In this document: positions 1 to 7,773 of the stretch, piece by piece
Layout of the letters: each line of letters begins with the position of its first letter
How positions within the stretch are numbered: the first letter of the stretch is position 1
Assembly (NCBI GenBank): GCA_038203935.1
Contig: JBBRDM010000099.1
Location: 1-19,711 of the forward strand
Source: JANXSG01 sp038203935
Lineage (GTDB): Bacteria; Armatimonadota; Chthonomonadetes; Chthonomonadales; Chthonomonadaceae
Reading direction: 5' to 3'
Length of the DNA: 19,711 nt
Notes under the pieces: generated by a model
What the model was told of the DNA's origin: nothing
Database searches by the model: none
Seen by the model: the letters and a program-made list of their open reading frames with translations, nothing else
Program-made: the position numbers and the translations under genes

Positions 1-40
1 TCGGCTCTACTGTAAGTCAGCAGCGTATTGGCAGAGGATG

Positions 41-955
41 TCAATTTTTACCGGGCCAGACAGCCTGAGAAAAGAGATCAACATATAAACGTCCGGGCAG
101 CGCGATACTGACACGACATTTCAAATCACGTTTAGCACATCCTGCTCGGACCGCTTTAACAATCTCGTCGTCTGTATATCGTTTGGATATGTGATACAGC
201 CCAAGGCGTTCCACATCAGCCATCTCAGCCAGATCAAGCACTTCACTCAGATAGGAGTGTTCGTGGCCGCGATCCTTCGCTTCAGATACTCGTGCTTCAT
301 CTACATCGAGGAAGGTGCACTCATGCAACAAAAATCGGCAGCCTCCCAGAGTATCAGCGGTCATCGCAGCGGTATCCCCAGTGAGCGTAAAGAGTATCTC
401 CTCTTCCCGCACAGTAATTGCCTCGCGACCACCTGCTTTTCGAAGCAGATCCAGTTCACTCTGAGGCATACTACGCAATTCAGGTCGAAGGCGTTCTACC
501 TGTCGGCCAATCTGATAACCTAAACTTCTATTTCTATCGGGATCAGGGCAGGCGACATGCCTGGTCGCATACGCCCGGAGAAATCTTCCGTCATCCAGCT
601 CTATCTGGCTGCCAGGTTTCCACTGCTGCCATTGCACCTTACCGGATGTTGCCTGATCGAACCTGGAAAGAAAACGTGCCATCGACATGAAAGAACCACT
701 GCCATCAGGATGAATTACTTTAAGCGGATCACCATTTTCTGCAGCCATACCGCCTCTTAGATTTAAGACCTGCGGCAAACCGGCAATATGGTCACGATGG
801 GCATGGGTAAGCGCTACGATGTTGGCCTTATGAATCTTGCCCTCGAGCATCGCTGCTGCGCCATCGCCCACATCAAAAAGTATTCTGTGTGTTTCATCCA
901 GCACCCATGTTGAGATCAGAGGAGTGGAAAATATAGTGATTCGTGGTGGATCCAT
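41..955 (-). CDS. RNase Z-like MBL-fold metallo-hydrolase
   Basis: A 304-residue metallo-beta-lactamase-fold protein resembling the ribonuclease Z (ElaC) branch. Visible zinc motifs are THAHRDH (residues 50-56), His133, Asp194 in LTGD, HECTF (211-215), GHEHS (230-234) and YHISKRY (254-260). The order HExTF, then GHxxS, then HxSxRY is typical of RNase Z, which removes tRNA 3' trailers in the cytoplasm. The usual THxHGDH has Arg in place of Gly here, and the segment after GLP differs from classical RNase Z, so a related phosphodiesterase or other MBL hydrolase is possible. No signal peptide is visible. The ATG at 955 has no clear Shine-Dalgarno. The gene is leftward like its neighbours, 95 bp after the DUF5658-like gene. 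Fold assignment is firm; tRNA processing is inference. Confidence 0.85.
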   Translation of the reverse strand: MDPPRITIFSTPLISTWVLDETHRILFDVGDGAAAMLEGKIHKANIVALTHAHRDHIAGLPQVLNLRGGMAAENGDPLKVIHPDGSGSFMSMARFLSRFDQATSGKVQWQQWKPGSQIELDDGRFLRAYATRHVACPDPDRNRSLGYQIGRQVERLRPELRSMPQSELDLLRKAGGREAITVREEEILFTLTGDTAAMTADTLGGCRFLLHECTFLDVDEARVSEAKDRGHEHSYLSEVLDLAEMADVERLGLYHISKRYTDDEIVKAVRAGCAKRDLKCRVSIALPGRLYVDLFSQAVWPGKN

Positions 956-967
956 GCATCTATCAAT

Positions 968-1003
968 CTGGTATTCCGTAGAATTACTGCATAAAAATAC
1001 CAG
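968..1003. repeat. Inverted repeat upstream of the MBL gene
   Basis: Perfect 8-bp arms CTGGTATT (968-975) and AATACCAG (996-1003) lie 13 bp upstream of the MBL start codon and just downstream of the DUF5658-like gene. This could be an operator or a weak terminator of the upstream gene. No clear T-run follows it on the leftward strand, so its role is open. Confidence 0.35.
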
Positions 1004-1050
1004 GCTATTGTACCACGAATACGAAAGCAGTGGAGGAGAACGAGCGCAGA

Positions 1051-1404
1051 TTATGCAAACATCATCAAGAATCTCGGGAGATAAGCATATCCCAGCAGAA
1101 CGACATAGGCTCCCACACCTATCTTAAGCGCCTTCTGGACGAAATGCGGGCTCTGCTTTCTGGCCAGTTCTGCAATGATAAGCGGAATTCCCAGCATCAA
1201 AGCCTTGAACACTACAAAGCCTATTGGCCCGGAGTTTTCGAGGATTCCTGCCATTAAAGGATTCGCTTCGGAAGCCTGCTCGGTGGATACAAAATAGACA
1301 GTGGCTAGAAGGTCGGCACAACCAATTACAGCAAGAGCACGGGTTTCAGGCAGAACATGATTTTTGCCTATCGTGGAATCTCGTTGAAATGTTGGATATG
1401 CCAT
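1051..1404 (-). CDS. Small membrane protein, DUF5658-like
   Basis: A 117-residue integral membrane protein. The motif TEQASEANPLM, following a hydrophobic segment with an early Asp (IGCADLLATVYFV), is the pattern I associate with DUF5658. Those are small bacterial and archaeal proteins with about three membrane helices and no known biochemical role. Helices appear near residues 23-38, 58-77 and 93-115. The ATG at 1404 is chosen because an AGGGGAAG Shine-Dalgarno lies just upstream; a TTG directly before it is in frame but less likely. It lies between ispG and the MBL gene on the same strand, but about 310 bp from ispG, so it is probably transcribed separately. Family call is moderate; function unknown. 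Confidence 0.7.
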   Translation of the reverse strand: MAYPTFQRDSTIGKNHVLPETRALAVIGCADLLATVYFVSTEQASEANPLMAGILENSGPIGFVVFKALMLGIPLIIAELARKQSPHFVQKALKIGVGAYVVLLGYAYLPRFLMMFA

Positions 1405-1716
1405 CAACTTCCCCTTTATTCAGATTCGAGCATCATTTATATATCGGAATATATCACTATACGCAGTATATAAGGAATTCTGTTAAGCTATTTTAACCTT
1501 ATTACCATTTTCGGGAGAGAATGGAAGTTAGCTCTTTTCAGAATCGCTTTTTCCGCACTATTTTGATCCTTACTATTTAAGGCACTGGACGAAGCCACTG
1601 GCCTGATAAATAGCTTCTTGCTCACCATTTTGATCGTTAATATTTGAGGCAGTGGACGATGCCACTGCCCTATGAATCGCTCGTTCGGACCTGTGAGAAG
1701 GACTGAAGGAGATACT
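1405..1716. other. Intergenic region with tandem repeat
   Basis: No convincing gene is present. The part near 1430-1480 is very AT-rich with TATA-like runs and probably contains the promoter of the DUF5658-like gene, but I cannot pick a clear -35/-10 pair. The part nearer ispG holds a two-copy tandem repeat. Confidence 0.6.
1556..1687. repeat. Two-copy imperfect tandem repeat, 67-bp period
   Basis: Two ~65-bp units start at 1556 and 1623 (offset 67). They share blocks such as ATTTTGAT, TATTT and TGGACGA-GCCACTG. Unit 2 contains a perfect 8-bp hairpin, GGCAGTGG (1648-1655) and CCACTGCC (1662-1669) with a 6-nt loop. In unit 1 two mismatches break that stem. It lies 30-160 bp downstream of ispG. 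A terminator role is possible, but no T-tract follows. Confidence 0.6.
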
Positions 1717-2985
1717 CTATTTTGGTGTTAATGAGATGCTGCTTTTAATTCTTCCGGATGGTCCTGCTGCTGTGAGTGGTTTGCTCGTGACCCAGCCCTC
1801 AGGGGGATCCTGCCAGCGGCCGTCTGATTTAATGAGTGAGATGAGTTCGGAGACGCCGTCTTCCTGAGAAATCCCGGACTTCACTTCTTCGCGTTTTCGA
1901 TATAATGAGATTTTTCCGCCAGCTTTGCCCACATAGCCATAATCTGCATCCGCCATTTCTCCAGGGCCGTTAACAATGCAGCCCATCACAGCTACGTTCA
2001 AACCCGGAAGATGGTCGGTTGCGGATTTGACCTGAGCGAGCACAGTAGGCAGATCGAATTTTGTACGACCGCAGGATGGGCAGGCAATGAACTCCGTTTT
2101 GGTACGCCGCAATCCCAAGGCCTGAAGGATATCGTAACAGACCGGCAGCTCGTTGATCGGGTCTTCGGCGAGAGAGACACGTATGGTATCACCGATACCT
2201 TCCGCCAGCAGAGTTCCTATCCCGGTAGTGCTTTTAATTCGCGCGTATTGACCATCACCTGCTTCTGTGACTCCTAAATGCAGCGGATAGTTCATATTCA
2301 ATTCGGCCATTCGCTGAGCCATCAGTCGGTTGGCCTGCAGCATAACCGCTACGCGAGACGCTTTGAGCGAAATGACAATATTGCGGAAGTCGTTGCGCTC
2401 ACAGATTTGAATATATTCGATGGCGCTTTCGACCATACCCTCCGGGGTGTCGCCGTACATGACGGTAAGCCGTTCCGCGAGCGAGCCGTGGTTCACGCCG
2501 ATACGCATCGCCCGGTTGCGCTCTTTGCAGGCGGTGAGTACGGGGAGAAGCTCTTTCTCGATCGCCTCGATCTCTTCTTCGACTTCCGACCGGGTGTAGT
2601 CGATGCTGCGCTCCACACGCTTTCGGAAAACAAACAGCCCGGGATTGATGCGTACTTTATCGACGTACTTGGCCACTTCCACAGCGATATCACTGCCCTG
2701 ATGGTGCACGTCTGCAACCAGGGGAACATCTCGGTACTGCTTTTTGAGGCGCAGCTTGATCTCTTCGAGGCAGCGCGCTTCGGCCATGTTGGGGGTGGTG
2801 ACGCGCACAATTTCCGAGCCCGCCTTGTGCATCGCGATAATCTGCTCTACCGCCGCGGGAACGTTGTGGGTCTCTTCGGTGATCATGGATTGCACCACGA
2901 CCAGGTTATCTCCGCCAATTACAATCTCGCCGACATGCACTTCTCTGGTTTTTCGGCGGGAATATGATACATCGGGTAAGGACAT
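1717..2985 (-). CDS. ispG: 4-hydroxy-3-methylbut-2-enyl diphosphate synthase IspG (GcpE)
   Basis: IspG makes HMBPP from MEcPP, the penultimate step of the MEP isoprenoid pathway, with a [4Fe-4S] cluster in the cytoplasm. The 422-residue protein has the N-terminal TIM-barrel (residues ~8-270, with VQSM, ADVHHQGSDI, VRINPG and GVNHGSL segments). The C-terminal cluster domain has CPSCGR (Cys302, Cys305) and GCIVNGPGE (Cys336, Glu343). It is of the short bacterial type, without the plant/chlamydial insert, but with an extra C-terminal tail of ~45 residues. The ATG at 2985 has an AGGAG Shine-Dalgarno 9 nt upstream. An extended -10 promoter lies at 3031-3039. The first ~80 codons and promoter are duplicated at 5068-5368. 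Essential housekeeping gene in organisms that rely on the MEP pathway. Confidence 0.97.
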   Translation of the reverse strand: MSLPDVSYSRRKTREVHVGEIVIGGDNLVVVQSMITEETHNVPAAVEQIIAMHKAGSEIVRVTTPNMAEARCLEEIKLRLKKQYRDVPLVADVHHQGSDIAVEVAKYVDKVRINPGLFVFRKRVERSIDYTRSEVEEEIEAIEKELLPVLTACKERNRAMRIGVNHGSLAERLTVMYGDTPEGMVESAIEYIQICERNDFRNIVISLKASRVAVMLQANRLMAQRMAELNMNYPLHLGVTEAGDGQYARIKSTTGIGTLLAEGIGDTIRVSLAEDPINELPVCYDILQALGLRRTKTEFIACPSCGRTKFDLPTVLAQVKSATDHLPGLNVAVMGCIVNGPGEMADADYGYVGKAGGKISLYRKREEVKSGISQEDGVSELISLIKSDGRWQDPPEGWVTSKPLTAAGPSGRIKSSISLTPK

Positions 2986-3044
2986 CTACTCGAACTCCTG
3001 ACAAATTCATTGGATTCTACTTATAAATAAAGTATAGCATATCC
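2747..3044. repeat. Long direct repeat, copy A (ispG 5' end and promoter)
   Basis: This stretch recurs at 5072-5368 in the same orientation. I count 23 differences in 298 aligned positions, one of them a single-base deletion in copy B, so about 92% identity. Similarity stops abruptly just beyond the extended -10 box (position 3044). Confidence 0.9.
3031..3039 (-). promoter_or_regulatory. ispG extended -10 promoter
   Basis: On the minus strand TGC-TATACT forms a TGn extended -10 box, 45 bp upstream of the ispG start codon. An AGGAG ribosome-binding site follows near 2994-2998. No good -35 is seen, which fits an extended -10 promoter. The same element is conserved in the duplicated copy at 5355-5363. 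Confidence 0.55.
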
Positions 3045-3934
3045 GTACACTCCTGCTACTGCTATCTAATTCAAGGAAATGGATACCCACGGTTTGCGGT
3101 TAGGTACACTTACTGCAAGAAGGAAATCTATGATCTACTCAAAATCTGCCTACTTAGCGTATTTATGATAACATTGCTAGGGACTTGCAGCGTCAACATA
3201 TTCCATAAGCGAATTGAATATGAAGAATGCTGAGGAGAATAACGGCATGGGAATAAAACTTAAACACTGGTTCATTGGAGCTTTCTTTTTACATTTGCTA
3301 TATTTACTCCGCTGCAAACGTGATAATCACATTCTGTTGTGCCGGAAATACGAAAGGGAGCAAATCAACAATATATTGTGGTTCACAAGTGAGCAAGACT
3401 TTTGCAGCTTTATTCGGGTCAAAAATCGTATGTAGTTACCATATCGCACTGGGACTTAACCCGAAAAATAATAAGCTGTGTGAAGGAGATAGGTGTACAC
3501 CAGAAGCCAGATATTTTATCACGCGAAAAAACCCGAACAGTCAGTTTTAGTTGCGCTGGCTTTGAACTATCCGAACCAAATCGATGCTAAGTGGAGTTTT
3601 TCACATCATTTAATAAGGCAAGGTACAACCGAAACATTAATGCATGGCTACATCACAGCACTTCACCACAAGATACCAGACATGGCGGTAAAATTCTTAA
3701 CCATGGCGGAGGCAATTCTCGAGATTAGACCTGGGAATGTCTAGCACTGAATAACAGAGATCTTCGTGATCTATACAAATATGTACATGTGTGCATACCC
3801 GTAATAATTGAACCGTAATCATGCAGTCAGAATATAAGAGCTAATTCGAATAAAAATGAGACGCTATCCGATACAATTTTTTAGAATTTAATACATAAAG
3901 AGATCAGACAACATGCAGTTTTAAAGGTAGCATT
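3045..3934. other. Gene-poor, eroded region
   Basis: About 890 bp between ispG and the secreted orphan. It has no intact gene that I can support, only short overlapping rightward frames between 3214 and 3744 that read like a broken TPR protein (separate entry). The flanks 3045-3213 and 3745-3934 are AT-rich with nothing recognisable. Confidence 0.6.
3214..3744 (+). pseudogene. Possible remnant of a TPR-type protein
   Basis: Several overlapping rightward frames of 60-90 codons shift from one to another, as expected for a frame-disrupted gene. The last (3493-3744) reads HGYITALHHKIPDMAV followed by FLTMAEAILEIRPGNV. This resembles the end of TPR proteins (x-A-L-x-x-K-P-D-x-A, then L-N-N-L-A-W-I-L-A). 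An upstream frame has HIALGLNPKNNKL, similar to a TPR helix boundary. Restoring a single TPR protein would need frameshifts near 3400 and 3500. No start with a convincing ribosome-binding site remains. Chance similarity cannot be excluded, because TPR sequences are degenerate; the call is tentative. Confidence 0.35.
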
Positions 3935-4876
3935 TTATTTATGTGTTGGCACAATATGAAACGTCGAGGATAATCTACGAAATTCCGGTAGGTATATACT
4001 TGCCTGCTTGCGTTCAGTTATTCCAACAATTAGATAATCCTGTGTTGTGCCTTGAATGACTACCTGATATAGGAGTAATGCTGATCTAGTTTTGATATCG
4101 TTTGCATCCGCAATAATTTCATATCCGCGATAGTTATTAATTGAGATAGCTTTCCCTTTGAGATTACGTACATTCCGAGTATCCGTCGTCTGTCTTATAC
4201 TTTGCTCAGATACGATCTTTATATCAGTTACTCGACCGCTTATAAAGGGTGATACGATGTAGAATACATCATCTAGGTCTTTCTGACCCATTCTGCCGGA
4301 ATGGGTCAAGGATATAGCATTTGCGAGTTTGCCGGCAATCTTAAGTTTTTTACTCGGGGTTACACGAAATGAAATCCCATTCCAGACATTCTCGAACGAT
4401 CTTTGGCTAAAAGCCACAGTCAAGACGGATTTCTTGATGGCAGATCCAAGTTCGGCATCGGAATCTTTTGGAAATGTTCCCACAATCATAGCAGTTTTCT
4501 GTGTGTCGCCTGTGAGCAATATCCATTTCAAATAGTCTATGTTAGCTGCTCTTTGTTCGATATGGAGGAGCAAGCCAGGCGGTATTGTCTGGTTCTCGTC
4601 CTCTTGAGAGATAAAAGTCATCTGCTTTGCTGCCATGCCGGTCTTCATTTTGGAGACTATCTCGTCGCGCATTTTGGCGAAAGAAAATGGCATCTCCGTC
4701 ACCAAAATAGATGCTGAATTCTCTGCACTCCCAAAGCCCGGAAATTGCTTTGATGAGGTAAAGCCCTTGGGCGGTTCCAAGGAGACAGACGTTCCCGGAA
4801 CGCGCACGATTTGAGATGCATACGTCCGACAAGCGATGAGTAAAAGGCAAAGGAATAGATACGCGATTCTTTTCAT
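3935..4876 (-). CDS. Secreted or lipoprotein orphan
   Basis: A 313-residue exported protein of unknown function. The ATG at 4876 is chosen over an upstream frame extension because an AAAGGA Shine-Dalgarno precedes it and it begins a classic signal peptide: MKR, then a hydrophobic stretch. LLIAC (Cys16) matches a lipobox, but TYA-SQ three residues later could be a type I cleavage site. The mature part is mixed beta and polar. Its first segment (RVPGTSVSLEPPKGF, residues ~24-38) resembles the start of DcrB/PsbP-like or DUF1795-type exported proteins, with a possible second similar module after NGISFRVTPSKK. Low GC relative to ispG, and it sits between the two ispG direct repeats, suggesting it came with an inserted segment. 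Function not assigned. Confidence 0.8.
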   Translation of the reverse strand: MKRIAYLFLCLLLIACRTYASQIVRVPGTSVSLEPPKGFTSSKQFPGFGSAENSASILVTEMPFSFAKMRDEIVSKMKTGMAAKQMTFISQEDENQTIPPGLLLHIEQRAANIDYLKWILLTGDTQKTAMIVGTFPKDSDAELGSAIKKSVLTVAFSQRSFENVWNGISFRVTPSKKLKIAGKLANAISLTHSGRMGQKDLDDVFYIVSPFISGRVTDIKIVSEQSIRQTTDTRNVRNLKGKAISINNYRGYEIIADANDIKTRSALLLYQVVIQGTTQDYLIVGITERKQASIYLPEFRRLSSTFHIVPTHK

Positions 4877-5067
4877 AATAATCAATCCTTTTACTCGAAG
4901 AATTAGTAGATTTGTTCCAGCCAACACAGAAAACGCAGACTTGGGTATTCGCGACAACGGTCTCATTCACGCCTAATGACGAGTCACGATTTTTATCAGA
5001 TTTCCAGAGTTTCATGATTTGCGGACGCAGCATAGCTGTCCACTCATTGAAACCATCGGTATTAGAC

Positions 5068-5309
5068 TTTCAGGCGCAGCTTGATATCTTCGAGGCACCG
5101 CGCTTAGGCAATGTTGGGGGTGGTGACGCGCACTATTTCCGAGCCTGCCTTGTGCATCGCGATGATCTGCTCGACCGCCGCGGGGACGTAGTGGGTCTCT
5201 TCGGTGATCATGGACTGGACCACGACCAGATTTCTCCGACAATTACATTCTCACCGACATGCACTTCTCTGGTTTTTCGGCGAGAATATGATACATCGGG
5301 TAAGGACAT
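5068..5309 (-). pseudogene. Truncated ispG duplicate (first ~80 codons)
   Basis: A second copy of the ispG 5' end. It keeps the AGGAG ribosome-binding site, the ATG at 5309 and the extended -10 promoter. It has a one-base deletion near 5229 (CCAGATTTCT where ispG has CCAGGTTATCT), which shifts the frame after ~27 codons, and it ends where similarity to ispG fades near 5068. Weaker similarity may run down to about 5040. The catalytic cluster domain is absent, so no active enzyme can be made. It may still be transcribed leftward toward the secreted orphan. Confidence 0.88.
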
Positions 5310-5368
5310 CTACTCGAACTCCTAACAGCTTCGTTGGATTCTGCTTATAAATAAAGTATAGCATATCC
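5072..5368. repeat. Long direct repeat, copy B
   Basis: Partner of 2747-3044, including the promoter box at 5355-5363 (AGTATAGCA on the plus strand). The two copies flank a ~2.0-kb segment that holds the TPR-like debris and the secreted orphan. Confidence 0.9.
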
Positions 5369-5386
5369 AATCTTCACAACGTATTG

Positions 5387-5504
5387 CGTAGGGCTGGGGC
5401 TTGTCCCCATCCGGCATTAATTTCTTTTCGGTAGAGATCAATCTCCAAAGAAGAGAGGGTTAAACATGCACAATACCCGGTGGTAGAAAAGCCCCAGCCC
5501 TACG
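5387..5504. mobile_element. Miniature inverted-repeat (MITE- or REP-like) element
   Basis: Perfect 16-bp terminal arms CGTAGGGCTGGGGCTT (5387-5402) and its reverse complement (5489-5504) enclose an 86-bp interior without an ORF. Inside are further pairings, for example GAGAT/ATCTC and TTCTTT/AAAGAA. GC-rich arms in an AT-rich gap argue for a small repeated element moved by a transposase encoded elsewhere. The TAGGGCTGGGGCTTGTCCCC style is one I recall from repeat families in several environmental bacteria. It starts only 19 bp after the end of the duplicated ispG fragment. Confidence 0.65.
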
Positions 5505-5629
5505 GATGCCGACTTACCAGATGGAAAATACGAATTCTAGATAGTGTACAATATACTACTATGACAAATGTTGGAAATGGCATGTCAAAGGAGTAAGGAA
5601 CGAAAAATGTGCATCTTATGATCTATGTA

Positions 5630-5638
5630 TGATATAAT
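5630..5638 (+). promoter_or_regulatory. Extended -10 promoter for the 5692 gene
   Basis: TGATATAAT is a perfect TGn-TATAAT extended -10, 53 bp upstream of the start codon at 5692. No -35 match is seen at the right distance, which is usual for this promoter type. Confidence 0.5.
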
Positions 5639-5691
5639 TGGATAATGAAGAGTGAATTGATATTTCGAAGATTGTTAGAATATGGATCTAC

Positions 5692-6294
5692 ATGATACTT
5701 TCTTTACGCTTGGTTCGATTTACTAGTAGAATACTCTTTTTGTCTGCCACAGTGCTGGTAACGATGATTATATATCAGCACCGTCTAGATGAACGCTTGT
5801 CAGAACAGCAGCAAGAGTATTTGCTTACGACTAAACCAGTTAAGATTGTTGCCACATCTCTTCAAAATGATGTCCTTGGATTCCGTGCCAAGCCCGGAGA
5901 AGTTACTGCACATGGTAAGCCCGTGCTCTATTGGTTCAACGCGGCGGAAGGTGGTTCTGTCCCAGTTGCGCTAAAAACCAGTAATGGCTTTCTTGTGATT
6001 AATGAAAATGAGGCATCGAATAAGTCACCAAAATCCTTATATATTCTAGCTTCAGATCATGCGAAGGTTTTGGTCTTCTCTAATTTGAAGTCTTTTACGC
6101 GTGCATTATTAAATCTGCCTTACGGCACCAAGCTGTATAGGTATGATCGTTGTACTAATACGGCTTCTGCAGGATTACCAGCCACAATATGGCTGCAAAT
6201 TCGTAGAGCGTGCAGGAAAGCAGACCTACACATTATGAATCAAAATCACCCAATTCTCACCTGTATCTGCTCTGCTCAGAACTACAAAGACTGA
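5692..6294 (+). CDS. Membrane-anchored orphan protein
   Basis: A 200-residue protein that I do not recognise. An N-terminal segment (residues ~8-28, hydrophobic after several Arg) looks like a signal anchor. The rest, beginning QHRLDERLSEQQQEY, would lie outside the membrane. The middle (residues ~50-110) looks like a small beta domain (LGFRAKPGEVTAHGKPVLYW). The end holds several Cys (YDRC, RRAC, LTCIC) that could form disulphides. No Shine-Dalgarno is evident before the ATG; an extended -10 promoter lies 53 bp upstream. It is the only rightward gene in this part and faces the GntR/LacI regulator across a hairpin terminator. The protein-like composition argues that it is real; the ragged C-terminus could mean a truncated gene. 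Confidence 0.65.
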   Translation: MILSLRLVRFTSRILFLSATVLVTMIIYQHRLDERLSEQQQEYLLTTKPVKIVATSLQNDVLGFRAKPGEVTAHGKPVLYWFNAAEGGSVPVALKTSNGFLVINENEASNKSPKSLYILASDHAKVLVFSNLKSFTRALLNLPYGTKLYRYDRCTNTASAGLPATIWLQIRRACRKADLHIMNQNHPILTCICSAQNYKD

Positions 6295-6600
6295 GACTTC
6301 GATCGCCAGAATACAGCGTTCTCATCTGACATTATGTTTATGACACTTAACAATAATTCAGTTCTGCACTATTTAAACATAGATACTTAACGGTACCATA
6401 TCACTGGACTGCATATCAAATGCGTGCAATGAGTACGACTTCCATTCAATGCCAGAAGAAAACTATTCGCGATATTTAATGATTCCAAGTTAGCATAAAT
6501 TAGTGATATAGTCTCCAACCAGACAAGACAATGCATATCCCTGCTCACAATATATGAGCGGGGATATTTCGTTTAAACATCATAATGTATGTTCTGATGT
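6295..6600. other. Convergent intergenic region
   Basis: AT-rich gap between the rightward orphan and the leftward regulator. Apart from the hairpin at 6535-6567 I see nothing in it. Confidence 0.6.
6535..6567. terminator. Probable bidirectional terminator
   Basis: A 13-bp stem (6535-6547 with 6555-6567, one G-T wobble, 7-nt loop) with a GC-rich core, CCCTGCTCA/TGAGCGGGG. It is followed rightward by TTCGTTT and leftward by a moderately T-rich stretch. It sits 34 bp after the regulator's stop codon and between convergent genes, as expected for a shared terminator. Confidence 0.7.
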
Positions 6601-7701
6601 TTACACCACTTCGGCAAGTGCGGGGTCGGAGTAAGAAGAGATGGTTTGGACGGTGGATTCGCGTATGATCAGGTCGGTGCTTAGGAGAGAGTTACCCGGA
6701 TCGCCGCCATCTGCGATTTCTATCAAAGACTTGGCCGCCATCTGACCGAGCAGACGTCTTTTCTGGCGAACGGTGGTTAATCGAGGCGAGGTGTAGTTTG
6801 CTACGGAAAAGTCTCCAAATCCGACGATAGATATACCTCTTGGAACGGAAAGACCACTGTCTTCTGCCGCCTTTATCGCCCCGAGCGCGGAGAGGTCACT
6901 CGCGCAGACTATCGCAGTCGGCCTATTGGGAGCGGATAGCAGTTGACGGGCGGCGGCATAACCGGAAGCTTCGGTGAAACCTTCCCCGGATTCAGTCGCT
7001 GCTTTCAGCGCGTACTTTCGCGATGCGGCGCGGAACCCGCGCAGACGTATGCCCGCATCGATATTCGCGGTCGGCCCCGCGATGAATCCGATTCGCTCGT
7101 GTCCGAGCGATACCAGATGTGCGACTGCCTGATCCATGCCCAGCCCGTCATCAATACGCACGCATGGAATCGAACGGCGGCCGGAATACTGGTTGATAGC
7201 CAGCACGCGATAACCGCTGTCCCGCAGATGCTCGATCAACTGCAGGTCCGGTGTCTCAAAAAGCAGACAGGCCACTGCTGCTCCAGGGTCCAGAAAGGCA
7301 TGTGTGTCCAGGATATCATAAGACTGTATGGCTGCTCGTTTGCCCTGCGCGTTCATCTCCCCTTGAAAGCCTTCCAGCAGTTCCGGAAAATAGTGAGGAT
7401 CAAGGCTGAACAGAACTCCGGGAAGCAGTAAAGCCATCGACTTACTGCTCACAGTTTCACTGCGCGGTCTGTTATCCGAAACAAACGTGCCCTTCCCTCG
7501 TACTCTCAGCAGTATATCCGAATCAACCAGGCTGGTGATTGCTTTACGCATGGTCAGATACGAGACTTCATATCGGAGTGCCAGTTCGTGCTCTCCCGGC
7601 AGTCTTTCACCAGGCATAAGATGTCCGGATTTTATCTCTTCCAGAAGGCTATTTGCTACACGATCATATTTTGAATTCGTAGTATTTATACCAGTGGACA
7701 C
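6601..7701 (-). CDS. GntR/LacI hybrid transcriptional regulator
   Basis: A 366-residue regulator with a GntR winged-helix domain (residues ~9-75; KYDRVANSLLEEIKSG, PGERLPGEHELA, YLTMRKAITSLV, RGKGTFV). It is fused to a LacI-type periplasmic-binding-like sensor (residues ~90-350; GLGMDQAVAHLVSLGHERIG and STDLIIRESTV segments). This is the AraR-like architecture, which usually responds to sugars in the cytoplasm. The start is uncertain. GTG at 7701 has AAAGAG 7 nt upstream and begins right before the DNA-binding domain. A TTG at 7767 would add 22 unremarkable residues and sits 6 bp after the hexosaminidase stop codon without a Shine-Dalgarno. It is on the same strand as, and just downstream of, the GH20 gene, so the two are probably co-transcribed and this may control GH20 expression in response to an amino sugar (inference). 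Confidence 0.92.
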   Translation of the reverse strand: MSTGINTTNSKYDRVANSLLEEIKSGHLMPGERLPGEHELALRYEVSYLTMRKAITSLVDSDILLRVRGKGTFVSDNRPRSETVSSKSMALLLPGVLFSLDPHYFPELLEGFQGEMNAQGKRAAIQSYDILDTHAFLDPGAAVACLLFETPDLQLIEHLRDSGYRVLAINQYSGRRSIPCVRIDDGLGMDQAVAHLVSLGHERIGFIAGPTANIDAGIRLRGFRAASRKYALKAATESGEGFTEASGYAAARQLLSAPNRPTAIVCASDLSALGAIKAAEDSGLSVPRGISIVGFGDFSVANYTSPRLTTVRQKRRLLGQMAAKSLIEIADGGDPGNSLLSTDLIIRESTVQTISSYSDPALAEVV

Positions 7702-7773
7702 GCGAATGCTCTTTCTTGAAAACTCGCTCAAATCGCAAAGATGAGTGGTTTTATAACTTCGCCGCAATTCCAG

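Larger units (their letters stand above)
5369..5691. other. Intergenic region with MITE-like element and promoter
   Basis: No gene is seen. It holds the inverted-repeat element at 5387-5504. It also has a strong-looking AAGGAG followed by ATG at 5607 that opens only a 4-codon frame, and an extended -10 box at 5630-5638 ahead of the next gene. Confidence 0.6.

Noticed and set aside
1556..1687. CRISPR-like repeat
   Set aside because: Only two diverged copies with no unique spacers between identical repeats.
2278..2967. 229-codon rightward open frame
   Set aside because: It is antisense to ispG, whose conserved cluster motifs prove the other strand; a codon-bias shadow.
4912..5325. 137-codon rightward open frame
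   Set aside because: It is the antisense shadow of the duplicated ispG fragment plus flanking sequence.
5591..5621. AAGGAG followed by ATG at 5607 as a gene start
   Set aside because: The frame closes after four codons; at best a leader peptide or relic, with nothing to support either.
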